A stretch of 62,668 bases of DNA from contig NZ_CAVK010000183.1 of NCBI RefSeq assembly GCF_000382885.1, forward strand, positions 1-62,668, in the 5' to 3' direction. This document shows positions 35,965-45,319 of the stretch, piece by piece. Position 1 is the stretch's first letter. Each line of letters starts with the position of its first letter. The notes under the pieces are model-generated. The model was not told where the DNA came from. It was given only the letters and a program-made list of their open reading frames with translations, and ran no database searches. A program made the position numbers and the translations under genes. This stretch comes from Sphingobium indicum BiD32. Lineage in GTDB: Bacteria > Pseudomonadota > Alphaproteobacteria > Sphingomonadales > Sphingomonadaceae.

Positions 35965-38255
35965 ACCACCTGACCCGCCGCGCGCTACTGGCAAGCAGTG
36001 GCGCGATGACGCTGGCCGGAGCCTTTCAGCTGGATGCCGCGCCGGTCGCCGCGACCCCGCCCGACCTGTTCGTCGGCACAGGCGGCGATGGTCACACTTT
36101 TCCCGGCGCGTCGATGCCCTTTGGCATGGTGCAATTGTCGCCCGATACCGACACGGCGCGCTGGGACACCTGTTCGGGCTATCATCATGGCGACGCATCG
36201 CTGCTGGGCTTTTCGCACACCCATTTGTCGGGCACCGGGATCGGCGACATGCTGGACGTGCTGGTCGTGCCGACGCGCGACCCTGTGCGCTTGCAACCGG
36301 GGCCGATCGACGAGCCGGATGAAGGCTATCGGCAGCGCTACAGCGGTGAGCAGGCCGAACCGGGCTATTATGCTGTGGTGCTGGAAAGCGGGGTGCGCGC
36401 TGAACTGACGGTGACGCCGCGCGCGGGCATCCATCGCTATCATTTTCCCGCAGGGCCGGGTCATATACTGATCGACATGAGCCACCTCGTCATGGAAGGG
36501 CCGGGCGAAACGCCGCTGATCGACGAGGCAGCGATGGCATGGGACGGCATGATGCTGACCGGCACGCGGCGCGTGTTCCGCTGGGCCAAGGGGCGGCGGA
36601 TATTCTTTGCGATGCAGCTTTCCCGGCAGCCAGACGGAATCGAATTTTTCGGTGATGAGGATGCACCCGCAGGCGCCACCGGTGTAACCGGCAAGCGGCT
36701 GAAGGCGGTACTGCATTATGATGATGCGGGCGCTGGCCCCTTGCTTGTCCGCTGCGGCATATCGGCGGTCGATCGGGATGGTGCTATCGCCAATCTGAAG
36801 GCTGAGGCTAAGCACTGGAATTTCGATCGCTATCGTGCCGCCGCGAAGAGGGCATGGGACGCGGAACTGGGCCACATACAGGTGCAGGGCGGCGCGGCGG
36901 AGGCGCGGACGATCCTGTCGTCCGCTCTCTATCATGCCAGTTTGGGGCCGACGCTGTTTTCGGACGTCGATGGGCGTTATGTTGGTCTCGACAGGCAGGT
37001 CCATCGGCTGGCCGATGGCGCGCAAGCCTATAGCGCATATTCGCTATGGGACACCTATCGCGCCTTTCACCCGCTCCAGACGCTGATCCGGCCAAAACAC
37101 GCCGCGGCATTCACTGCCGACCTGATCCGCCAGACCCAGCAAAGCCCGTTCGGCCCGCCGGTCTGGCCATTGCAGGGGGTGGAGACCGGCTGCATGATCG
37201 GATGGCACAGCGTCGCAGTACTGGCCGAAGCGCGGGCCAAGGGCATCCCTGCCGACTATGCCGCCGCATGGCCGGGGATCGAGAAGCGGCTGTTCGACTG
37301 GTCGATCCCGCACCTGGACAACAGCCTGGGCCTTCGCGAATATGACGAGATGGGGTTCATCCCCGCCGACCGCATTTTTGAAAGCGTGTCGCGCGTGCTG
37401 GAATATAGCTATGATGACTATGCCGCTGCGCACATTGCCGACGCGGCCGGCGCGGGCGACCGGGCGGCACGGCTGCGGCAGCGATGCGGCAATTGGCGCA
37501 ATGTCTTTGACGCAGAAACCGGCTTTGCCCGGCCGCGCCTGGCAGACGGGCGGTGGGCACAGCCCTTTGCCCCCAACGGCATTGGTCATTCAAAGAAGTG
37601 GCGCGACTTCACCGAAAGCAACAGCTGGCAGGCGACTTTCCTCAATCAGCATGATGTCCATGGCCTGATCGCGGCCATGGGTGGCGACGCCGCGTTCGAG
37701 GCCAAGCTGGACGGCCTCTTCACCGCCGATTCCACCCTGCCCGAAGGCGCGCCGCCCGATATTAGCGGGCTGGTCGGCCAATATGCTCATGGCAATGAAC
37801 CCAGCCATCATGTCGCCTATCTCTACGCCTATTGCGGCGCGGCGTGGAAAACACAGGCGATGGTCCGGCGGCTGATGACGGAAATGTACCGGGCCGCGCC
37901 CGATGGCATCATCGGCAATGACGATTGCGGGCAGATGAGCGCCTGGTTCATCCTGTCGGCGCTGGGTTTCTACCCGGTCGATCCGGTCAGCGCGACCTAT
38001 GTGCTGGGCAGTCCCCTGTTCGAGCGGGCAAGCGTGCGGCTGGGCCAAGGCCGCAAGCTGGTGATCGAGGCACCGGGGAACAGCGCCGCCACGCCCTATG
38101 TGCGTGCTATCAGTTGGAACGGGCAGCCGTGGACGAAATGCTGGATCGCCCATGCCGATCTGGTCAGGGGCGGCACGCTGCGGTTCGAGATGAGCGACAC
38201 GCCGAACAAAAATTTTGCCGCGCGGGTCGAGGACTGCCCCGGCCGACCCGCATGA
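35961..38255 (+). CDS. GH92 alpha-mannosidase
   Basis: A 764-residue exported enzyme starting with GTG 35961 in a 4-nt overlap. The leader LTRRALLASSGAMTLAGAFQ looks like a Tat signal. Family blocks: FVGTGGDGHTFPGASMPFGMVQLSPDT at about 32-58, YHHGDASLLGFSHTHLSGTG, SLWDTYRAFHPL, GNEPSHHVAYLY and GNDDCGQMSAWFILSALGFYPVDP (about 653-675), which contains the catalytic-base Asp region and calcium-site residues. GH92 enzymes are calcium-dependent inverting exo-alpha-mannosidases (1,2-, 1,3- or others). It would trim the mannose arms of N-glycans. Loss of GH125 upstream could lower its coupled translation. Confidence 0.93.
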   Translation: MNHLTRRALLASSGAMTLAGAFQLDAAPVAATPPDLFVGTGGDGHTFPGASMPFGMVQLSPDTDTARWDTCSGYHHGDASLLGFSHTHLSGTGIGDMLDVLVVPTRDPVRLQPGPIDEPDEGYRQRYSGEQAEPGYYAVVLESGVRAELTVTPRAGIHRYHFPAGPGHILIDMSHLVMEGPGETPLIDEAAMAWDGMMLTGTRRVFRWAKGRRIFFAMQLSRQPDGIEFFGDEDAPAGATGVTGKRLKAVLHYDDAGAGPLLVRCGISAVDRDGAIANLKAEAKHWNFDRYRAAAKRAWDAELGHIQVQGGAAEARTILSSALYHASLGPTLFSDVDGRYVGLDRQVHRLADGAQAYSAYSLWDTYRAFHPLQTLIRPKHAAAFTADLIRQTQQSPFGPPVWPLQGVETGCMIGWHSVAVLAEARAKGIPADYAAAWPGIEKRLFDWSIPHLDNSLGLREYDEMGFIPADRIFESVSRVLEYSYDDYAAAHIADAAGAGDRAARLRQRCGNWRNVFDAETGFARPRLADGRWAQPFAPNGIGHSKKWRDFTESNSWQATFLNQHDVHGLIAAMGGDAAFEAKLDGLFTADSTLPEGAPPDISGLVGQYAHGNEPSHHVAYLYAYCGAAWKTQAMVRRLMTEMYRAAPDGIIGNDDCGQMSAWFILSALGFYPVDPVSATYVLGSPLFERASVRLGQGRKLVIEAPGNSAATPYVRAISWNGQPWTKCWIAHADLVRGGTLRFEMSDTPNKNFAARVEDCPGRPA

Positions 38256-40513
38256 GCCTAGTCGCCGCCCTGATGCTGGCGACCGCGACCGGCGCAGTGC
38301 CCGCGCCGGTCGCGCTTCAATTGGCCTGCGTTGAGGGTGATCGGGTAGCGGCTGGTCTGTTGCGGCAGAGGCTGGCGGAACGCGGGGCGCGATCGGCGGG
38401 ATGCAGGGTGCATGTGCGGATGGTCTCATCGTCCGCGATGGCGAAAGAGTCTTTCCGCATCGAACGGCAGGGTGATGACATTATTATCCGGGCGAAAGCT
38501 ACGCGCGGTCTTGTCTATGCCGCGGGCTGGATATTGCGCCATGCCGACGGCCTGCAACTGAAGCTTGACGCATCGGTCGTGGAGCAACCCCGGCAAGCAG
38601 TGCGGGGTACGCAGATCGGCTATCGTTTCAAGAATAACAGCTATGACGCCTGGACCATAGCGATGCTGCGCCGACGGATCGAGGATTTCGCGCTGTGGGG
38701 TGTGAACCGCATTCAGATCATCGCGCCGCGATCCGACGATGCGCCGACGTCGCCGTTGATGCCCGTGCCGCCGGAAAAGGCGGTCACTGCCATGGCGCAG
38801 GCAGCCACAGCGCTGGGTCTGGACGTGGCGATTTTCTATCCGGCGCTGGACGATTATGACGGCGGCGCGGCAGACGCTGCCGAGGCGGGGCGGCTTGATG
38901 CGCTCTTGCGCAGCCTGCCAAAGGTCGATGCGCTTTATATTCCGGGTGGTGATCCCGGCCATACCCCGCCTGACCGGCTTTTCCCGCTTGCCCAAAGGCT
39001 GGCAGGTGTTCTGCGGGCGCGCTTTCCAAGGGCCGAATTACTGTTGTCGACGCAGGGGTTCGATGCGGCGGGACTGGACACTTTTTACGCGCAGCTGGCG
39101 AAGCGTCCGCGCTGGCTGAGCGGCATCTTCGTCGGGCCACAGACGCGGGAGAGCGTGGCGATGCACCTGCGTCGGATCGGCGGGCAATATCCGGTCGAAC
39201 TCTATCCCGATACGGCCCATGCCATGCAGGCACAGCTGCCGGTGCCGGACTGGCACCCGGCCTTCGCGCTGACGCAGGGACGCGAGACGGTCAATCCGCG
39301 ACCGGCCGCGATGCGGGCTGCCTTTGATCATCTGTCGCCCGGTACATCGGGCGCGGTCACCTATTCCGAAGGGGTCAACGACGACTGGAACGTGCATCAG
39401 TGGCTGGCGCTGGGATGGAAGGCCGACAGTGAGCCGAACATAGCGACGCAATATTCGCGCTTCTACATCGGCGACCCGGCCTTTGCCGCGATCCCGGCGA
39501 TGCTGGAGGCGAACTGGCGGGGTGATCCGGCGGACAATGTCGGGATTGATGCGACGCTGGACGCTGTTGATCGCATCAAATCAACGAGTTGGCAGGCCGA
39601 TCTTTATCGCTATCGCGCGGTCTATGACGCGCTGGTGCGCGCACGGCTGACGGGCGCGCGGGCGCGGCAGGCGGAGGCGCTTTATGCATTGCGGCAGGCA
39701 CCCGGCGTCGGGCCAGACGCCGCCGTGGCGGGTGCGCGTTTTGCCTATGCGCGGATGGACATGAAACGGGTTGCGGCGCTGTATGAGCGACTGGTGGTTC
39801 TGGCGGATCAATTACGGGCGAAGGCCGGGGTCCAGCTTTCGGTCGAACGGCATGGCGCATCGCACTGGCGGCGGGGTGCCAATCTGGACCGGGCGATGAT
39901 TGATCTCAATGACCGGGTGGCAGTGGAGCGGGACATGCAGGCGGCGCTGGCGCTGCCGAACCCGGCCGAGCGGACCAAGGCGCTGGTCGCGATCGGGGAC
40001 CGCTGGGGCATGGCGGATTTCGCGCTCTATGACGATCTGGGCGATCCGGGCAATGAGCCGCATCTGGTGCGCGGGCCGGGCTATCCCGACGATCCGCAAT
40101 TGTGGCGCAGCGCGATCGACGGGGTCGCTGCACATAGCCCGAATGAGGGCTGGCGCATGGCGGAACTGAGCTATGCCGAGGCACTGTATGAGCAGCCGCT
40201 CACGCTCCATTATGAGGGGCTGGAAAAGGGCCGGGCCTACCGCCTGCGCTACACATGGGCGGGGGAGGACTATGTCCTGCCGCTGACGCTGACCGCCAAT
40301 GGTGTGCCCCTGCCCGCGCCTTCTACCCGCAGCAGCAATCCGCAGCGCGTCGAACTGGCCATCCCGCAAGTACTGACCGCCGGTGGGACGCTTGACCTTG
40401 GCTGGACCCGCCCGCCCGGCATTGGCGGCGGCGGGCGCGGACGCCAGATCGCCGAAGTGTGGCTGATCCCACAACCCTTAAACCAAGCCGCCCTTGCCGG
40501 AGCCACACCATGA
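38252..40513 (+). CDS. Secreted TIM-barrel glycoside hydrolase, family not assigned
   Basis: A 753-residue protein with an ATGA overlap start at 38252 and signal peptide to about residue 17. Residues 20-110 look like a small zincin-like N-domain of the kind seen before GH20, GH67 and GH84 barrels. The barrel starts RGTQIGYRFKNNSYDAW (about 118) and continues GVNRIQIIAPRSDD, VDALYIPGGDPGHTPP (about 230), YPDTAHAM and AVTYSEGVNDDWNVHQWLALGW (about 370). Acidic residues in SDD, GGDPGH and SEGVNDD are catalytic candidates. A helical part and a C-terminal beta domain follow. I recognise a recurrent hypothetical family but cannot name its activity. An endo-acting or core-cleaving role is possible by context. 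Confidence 0.7.
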   Translation: MSLVAALMLATATGAVPAPVALQLACVEGDRVAAGLLRQRLAERGARSAGCRVHVRMVSSSAMAKESFRIERQGDDIIIRAKATRGLVYAAGWILRHADGLQLKLDASVVEQPRQAVRGTQIGYRFKNNSYDAWTIAMLRRRIEDFALWGVNRIQIIAPRSDDAPTSPLMPVPPEKAVTAMAQAATALGLDVAIFYPALDDYDGGAADAAEAGRLDALLRSLPKVDALYIPGGDPGHTPPDRLFPLAQRLAGVLRARFPRAELLLSTQGFDAAGLDTFYAQLAKRPRWLSGIFVGPQTRESVAMHLRRIGGQYPVELYPDTAHAMQAQLPVPDWHPAFALTQGRETVNPRPAAMRAAFDHLSPGTSGAVTYSEGVNDDWNVHQWLALGWKADSEPNIATQYSRFYIGDPAFAAIPAMLEANWRGDPADNVGIDATLDAVDRIKSTSWQADLYRYRAVYDALVRARLTGARARQAEALYALRQAPGVGPDAAVAGARFAYARMDMKRVAALYERLVVLADQLRAKAGVQLSVERHGASHWRRGANLDRAMIDLNDRVAVERDMQAALALPNPAERTKALVAIGDRWGMADFALYDDLGDPGNEPHLVRGPGYPDDPQLWRSAIDGVAAHSPNEGWRMAELSYAEALYEQPLTLHYEGLEKGRAYRLRYTWAGEDYVLPLTLTANGVPLPAPSTRSSNPQRVELAIPQVLTAGGTLDLGWTRPPGIGGGGRGRQIAEVWLIPQPLNQAALAGATP

Positions 40514-42417
40514 CCGCCTATATCACTCGCCGCACCCTGATCACCGGAACGCTGATGGCCGGGGCCACCGCCTGCGCGCCGCATAGGCGAGCAACTGCCA
40601 TTGCCGCCCCTGTCCCGCCAGCGCCATGGGGCGCGACGCCTTCGCCCCGGCAGCTTAAATGGCATGACCGGCGCATGTACGCCTTCGTCCATTTTTCGAT
40701 CAACACCTATACAGACAAGGAATGGGGCTATGGCGACGAGGACCCCAAACTGTTCAACCCCACCGATTTCGACCCCGACCAGATCGTCGCGGCGGCCAAG
40801 GCGGGTGGCCTCAATGGCCTGATCATCACCGCCAAACATCATGACGGCTTTTGCCTGTGGCCGACCTTGCTGACCGACCATTGTATCCGGTCCAGCCCCT
40901 ATAAAGGCGGCAAAGGCGACATAGTGGGCGAACTGGAACAGGCTTGCCGCCGGGGCGGGATCGGCTTTGGCGTTTACCTGTCGCCATGGGACCGCAACCG
41001 CGCCGATTATGGGACGCCTGCCTATATCGATTATTACCGGGCGCAGCTGACCGAATTATGCACCCGCTATGGCGATTTGTTCGAGGTCTGGTTCGATGGC
41101 GCCAATGGCGGCGACGGCTATTATGGCGGCGCACGGGAGACGCGCAAGATCGACGCGCCGGCCTATTATGACTGGCCCGCCATCGTCGCCCTGGTCCACC
41201 AGTTGCAACCGGATGCCTGCACTTTCGATCCGCTGGGGGCGGACATACGCTGGGTCGGCAATGAGGATGGTCATGCTGGTGACCCGTGCTGGCCGACCAT
41301 GCCCGATGAACCCTATGATCAGGTGAAGGGCAATAGCGGGGTACGGGGTGCCGCGCTGTGGTGGCCAGCCGAAACCAATGTGTCGATCCGGCCCGGCTGG
41401 TTCTATCATGCGGACGAGGATGCACAGGTCAAGACGCCGCAAAAGCTGATGACGATGTTCGACCAGTCGATCGGCCATGGCACGACATTCCACCTGAACC
41501 TGCCGCCCGACCGGCGCGGGCGGATTGCCGATCGCGATGTCGCCAGCCTGACTGCGTTCGGCGACGCGGTGCGCGCGAGTTTCGCCACCGATCTGGCGCG
41601 GGGCGCGGTGGCGAGCGCCAGCGCCGACATTGGCGGCACTGCCGCTCATGCCATCGACGGCAATCCTAAGAGTTTCTGGTGTGCGCCCGCCGATGAGCGG
41701 GACGCCAGCCTGACGCTGGACCTGGCACCCGGCACCCGGTTCGACACGATCCGCTTGCAGGAATGGCTGCCACTGGGGCTGCGGACGACCAGCTTTGCCA
41801 TCGATATTGCCGATGACGGGCAGGATTGGCGGGAGGTCGCCCGCAAGGACATGGTCGGGCCGCAAAGGCTGGTCCGGCTGCCCGCGCCCGTTTCGCCCCG
41901 ACGGATACGGTTCCGGGCCGTGGCGGCGGAGGCCGGGCCGACCTTGCGCGAATTTGCGCTGTTCCTGTCGGTCGCCCCGATCACCCTGCCCCCGGCACGG
42001 GTCAGCGACCCCAGCATCATTGCCCGTAACGGGTGGACAATCATCGCCGCCAGCGCGCCGGGCGGCGAGGCCATGCTGGACGACGACGCCAAGACCGCCT
42101 GGACCAGCCCTGCCGCGGCCACACTCACCATCGACCTGGGCAAGGCGGAGACGCTGGCCGGGTTTACACTGACCCCGACCCGCCATGTCGATCCGCAGGC
42201 CGCGCCGCCTGCGCGCTACGTGGTGGAAACCAGTGCCGATGGCCAACGCTGGAGCAAGGCGGAGGAAGGCGAGTTCCAGAATATCAACTATGCCCGCGCG
42301 ACACAGCGCATCCCCTTTTCAACGCCGCGACCGGCACGCTATCTGCGGCTGCGCTTTCCGCGCCCGGCGGTGCCCGCACCCGCCATTGCGATCGCGACGA
42401 TCGGTGCGTTCCGGTAA
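40510..42417 (+). CDS. GH29 alpha-L-fucosidase with two discoidin-like domains
   Basis: A 635-residue exported protein, ATGA overlap start at 40510. The leader ITRRTLITGTLMAGATAC has a twin-Arg pair and Cys22 that could be lipidated. The barrel (about 40-365) shows YAFVHFSINTYTDKEWG, ITAKHHDGFCLW and the nucleophile D196 in FEVWFDGANG. Two F5/8 type C (CBM32-like) domains fill about 370-510 and 520-635. This architecture fits the alpha-1,3/1,4-specific branch of GH29, which acts on Lewis-type or core-1,3 fucose. The product is the substrate of the fuc operon. It is the last gene of the run and converges with the beta-galactosidase. Confidence 0.92.
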   Translation: MTAYITRRTLITGTLMAGATACAPHRRATAIAAPVPPAPWGATPSPRQLKWHDRRMYAFVHFSINTYTDKEWGYGDEDPKLFNPTDFDPDQIVAAAKAGGLNGLIITAKHHDGFCLWPTLLTDHCIRSSPYKGGKGDIVGELEQACRRGGIGFGVYLSPWDRNRADYGTPAYIDYYRAQLTELCTRYGDLFEVWFDGANGGDGYYGGARETRKIDAPAYYDWPAIVALVHQLQPDACTFDPLGADIRWVGNEDGHAGDPCWPTMPDEPYDQVKGNSGVRGAALWWPAETNVSIRPGWFYHADEDAQVKTPQKLMTMFDQSIGHGTTFHLNLPPDRRGRIADRDVASLTAFGDAVRASFATDLARGAVASASADIGGTAAHAIDGNPKSFWCAPADERDASLTLDLAPGTRFDTIRLQEWLPLGLRTTSFAIDIADDGQDWREVARKDMVGPQRLVRLPAPVSPRRIRFRAVAAEAGPTLREFALFLSVAPITLPPARVSDPSIIARNGWTIIAASAPGGEAMLDDDAKTAWTSPAAATLTIDLGKAETLAGFTLTPTRHVDPQAAPPARYVVETSADGQRWSKAEEGEFQNINYARATQRIPFSTPRPARYLRLRFPRPAVPAPAIAIATIGAFR

Positions 42418-42433
42418 GGCGTGGCGCGGGATG

Positions 42434-45319
42434 TCAGTCCCGCGCCTCCACCTGCACCCGGCCGAGCAGGCCGGACAGCTGCCCGGCGTCCGAACGGACG
42501 AGCAGCACCAAGTCCCTGGCACCGGACGGCAGGTCAGCGACCAGCGGGCCGGACGTCGTTTTGCTCCGGCTGACCAGCTGGCGACCATCGACCCATAGTT
42601 CGACCTGTCCAGCAAGGGCCGCGAAACTGATCTTGCCACCGCGCGCGATGATCGCCTTGCGCTGTGGCAACGCCGCCCGATATATGCGCCATTGCGGCGC
42701 GATGTCGGCCGGGGTTGGCGTACCTGCGCGCACGAAAGCCCACAGATTATTGTCGCCATCTGCCGGACGCAGCGCGGGATCAGGACGATCGGCAAAGACG
42801 GGCGAACGCCGCCAGTCGCCGACCAATGTACGGGGCGGCAGCGCGGCGACCGAAGCGCGCATGGGAACGGCCAGTTGCGGCAGGATCAGGCGCGATGGGC
42901 GCAAGCCGTCCGCCTGCGCCTCTACCCTGATCTGCCCGCGGCCCGTGCCTGCCTGCACGATCATCTGCGCGAGGCCGTTGAACAGCGATCGTTCCGGTGC
43001 TTTTTCGCTTTCATGGCAATTGGGATCGCCATTGCCCACGCCGATCAGGGTCGCGCCCGTGACGGTGAAGTGCGCCAGGTTCTGCGCGACCGGGACATGG
43101 TGACCGCGTGCGTCGATAGCGTCGATGGTGATAGCCAGGACATCCTCTCCATCGCCGCGCAGATGCGCGCGTGTTGGCGTGAGGCGCAGCGCTACGGCAG
43201 GTCCGGCGCTGTGGTGCGCGGCACGCGCGACGACCTGGCCATCGCGCAACGCCTCCACTTCCAGCAGGCCGGGTTCATAGCTGGTCCTGACGGCAACGCC
43301 CATGATCCGGTCGCAGGGTTGGTCCGCGACGATCCGGCCATTGACGCGCACCCGCACCCGTGGCGCATTGGACGTCACCAGCAGGTCGATGGGCTGGCCT
43401 TCACGACCCGGCCAGGTCCAGTGCGGCGCCACCCCCACGACGGCACGGTCATCCATCCATTGCGCGCGACGGATATCATAGGCCGTCTTGGCAAAGCCGC
43501 ACAGGTCGAGAATGCCGAAGAAGCTGGCGATGGTCGGCCATTCATAGGGGGTCGGTTCGCCATGATAGTCGAACCCCGTCCAGACAAAGCCGCCAGCAAC
43601 GAAGGGCCGTTCCGCAATCGCCTTCCACGCCTTGCGGTGGGTGGCACCCCAGTCTGCCGCTTCCTCATCCATCGACGCGCTGACATGCGCGCGCGCATCG
43701 CTGGCATAGGCACCGCGCGTCATGAAGGCACTTGTATCTTCCGAACTGGTGATCGGCTGGCGCGGGTTCAGGACGTGGAACCGGTCATAATCATTGGGAT
43801 AATAGTTGAAGCCCATGACATCGACGACCTGCGACACATTGTCGGGATCATAGAAGGAGCCGTTCATCGCCGCCGTCACCGGGCGGCTGTCATCCAGCTC
43901 GCGAACGGCCGCACGCATCCGGCGGACCATCTCCACCCCCGCGCGTGTCCCCTGCATCGGTTCTTCATTGAACACCGACCACAGGATGATGCTGGGATGG
44001 TTGCGATGGGCGCGGACCAGCCATTCCAGCTGCGCCAGATTTTCCGGCGCGGGGTTGAAGATGCGGTTTTCGTCCATGACCAGAAAGCCCATCTGGTCGC
44101 ACAAGACATAGAATTCGTCCGCCTGGGCATTGTGCGAACAGCGGATGGCGTTGCAGCCCATGTCCTTCAGCCGCGCCAGCCGCCAGGCAAGCAGCGCGTC
44201 AGGCACCGCCACGCCCACCCCGGCATGGTCGAGATGGAGGCAGACGCCCTTGAGCTTGACGGGCGTACCGTTGAGCAGGACGCCCCGGTCCGCGTCAAAT
44301 GCAATGGTACGAAAGCCGATGGGGATGATCCGCCGGTCGGAGCCGTCCGGCCCATCCAGCGATATATCGACGCTGTAGAGCGCGGGATCGGCAACCGACC
44401 AGAGGTGAGGCGCGGCGACCGGGATGGTCAGGGCGACGCTGGCCTGCTTAAGGGACGGTATGTCGAGCATCGCCTGCTGTCGGGCGACCTCCTGCCCGGC
44501 CGGGTCGCGCAGGACGGCAGTGACGCGCATCGAACGCGGGTCGCGCGCGATGCTCTCTACGGTCAGGGTGACGGGGACGCGCCACGTGCCATCCTCCTGC
44601 CGGGGATCGCAATGCACGCCGTCCGTGGCGATCGAGACGGCGGGGCGTCTGGCGAGCCAGGCATGGCGATAGAGGCCTGCGCCTTCATACCACCAGCCTT
44701 CCATCGCATTGGCATCGACGCGGATGGCGACGACATTATCCTCCTCGCCAAAGCGGGCGAAGGGGGTGATGTCGATGATGATCGCATTATAGGCGGAAAA
44801 ATTGCGCGCGACGACGCTGCCATTGATCCAGATGGTCGCCTGCGTCGCGATGCCACCGAAATGGAGTTCCAGCCGCTTGTCCCGGTCGACCGGGTCGAGC
44901 CGGAAGGTACGGCGATACCAGCCAATGCCGCGCGGACGATAGCCTTGCGAGACATTGGCGGTCTGGACAAAGGGCTGGGCAGACGCCCAGTCATGGGGCA
45001 GACGCACCATGGGCCAGTCGCCATCGTCCCAGTCGATCGCGGCCGGGCCACGGGCATTGCCTGCCTTCACCGACAAATAGGTCAGGTGGTGACCGACCGG
45101 CGACGGGACGTCGATATCGCCTTCGTGGAAGCGCCAGCCATCATCGAGCAGCAGGCGCGACGGATCGCTTTGCGGCAGGTGCCAGGGCGCGTCATCCCGG
45201 GGACCAAGTCCGTGCAGCAATGGCGATGCGTCGGGCGCAGGGCGGGCGGTCGCGACGTCAGGCAGCAGGCCCGCAGCAAGCCCCAGCTTCAGAGCTTCGC
45301 GGCGATGGAGGCGGATCAC
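42434..45319 (-). CDS. GH2 beta-galactosidase-type glycosidase
   Basis: A 961-residue exported enzyme. The leader LHRREALKLGLAAGLLPDVATA is Tat-like. The sugar-binding domain contains VRLPHDWASAQPF and RGIGWYRRTF, and an Ig-like domain follows. The barrel has KGVCLHLDHAGVGV, CNAIRCSHNAQADEFY and the acid/base Glu in ILWSVFNEEPMQ (about residue 448). FVWTGFDYHGEPTPYEWP (about 576) is typical of Bacteroides-like GH2 beta-galactosidases. C-terminal domains 3-5 include the DUF4982-like part. It could release galactose from complex-type antennae. It overlaps cutC by 4 nt and converges on GH29 with 16 nt between. Confidence 0.88.
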   Translation of the reverse strand: MIRLHRREALKLGLAAGLLPDVATARPAPDASPLLHGLGPRDDAPWHLPQSDPSRLLLDDGWRFHEGDIDVPSPVGHHLTYLSVKAGNARGPAAIDWDDGDWPMVRLPHDWASAQPFVQTANVSQGYRPRGIGWYRRTFRLDPVDRDKRLELHFGGIATQATIWINGSVVARNFSAYNAIIIDITPFARFGEEDNVVAIRVDANAMEGWWYEGAGLYRHAWLARRPAVSIATDGVHCDPRQEDGTWRVPVTLTVESIARDPRSMRVTAVLRDPAGQEVARQQAMLDIPSLKQASVALTIPVAAPHLWSVADPALYSVDISLDGPDGSDRRIIPIGFRTIAFDADRGVLLNGTPVKLKGVCLHLDHAGVGVAVPDALLAWRLARLKDMGCNAIRCSHNAQADEFYVLCDQMGFLVMDENRIFNPAPENLAQLEWLVRAHRNHPSIILWSVFNEEPMQGTRAGVEMVRRMRAAVRELDDSRPVTAAMNGSFYDPDNVSQVVDVMGFNYYPNDYDRFHVLNPRQPITSSEDTSAFMTRGAYASDARAHVSASMDEEAADWGATHRKAWKAIAERPFVAGGFVWTGFDYHGEPTPYEWPTIASFFGILDLCGFAKTAYDIRRAQWMDDRAVVGVAPHWTWPGREGQPIDLLVTSNAPRVRVRVNGRIVADQPCDRIMGVAVRTSYEPGLLEVEALRDGQVVARAAHHSAGPAVALRLTPTRAHLRGDGEDVLAITIDAIDARGHHVPVAQNLAHFTVTGATLIGVGNGDPNCHESEKAPERSLFNGLAQMIVQAGTGRGQIRVEAQADGLRPSRLILPQLAVPMRASVAALPPRTLVGDWRRSPVFADRPDPALRPADGDNNLWAFVRAGTPTPADIAPQWRIYRAALPQRKAIIARGGKISFAALAGQVELWVDGRQLVSRSKTTSGPLVADLPSGARDLVLLVRSDAGQLSGLLGRVQVEARD

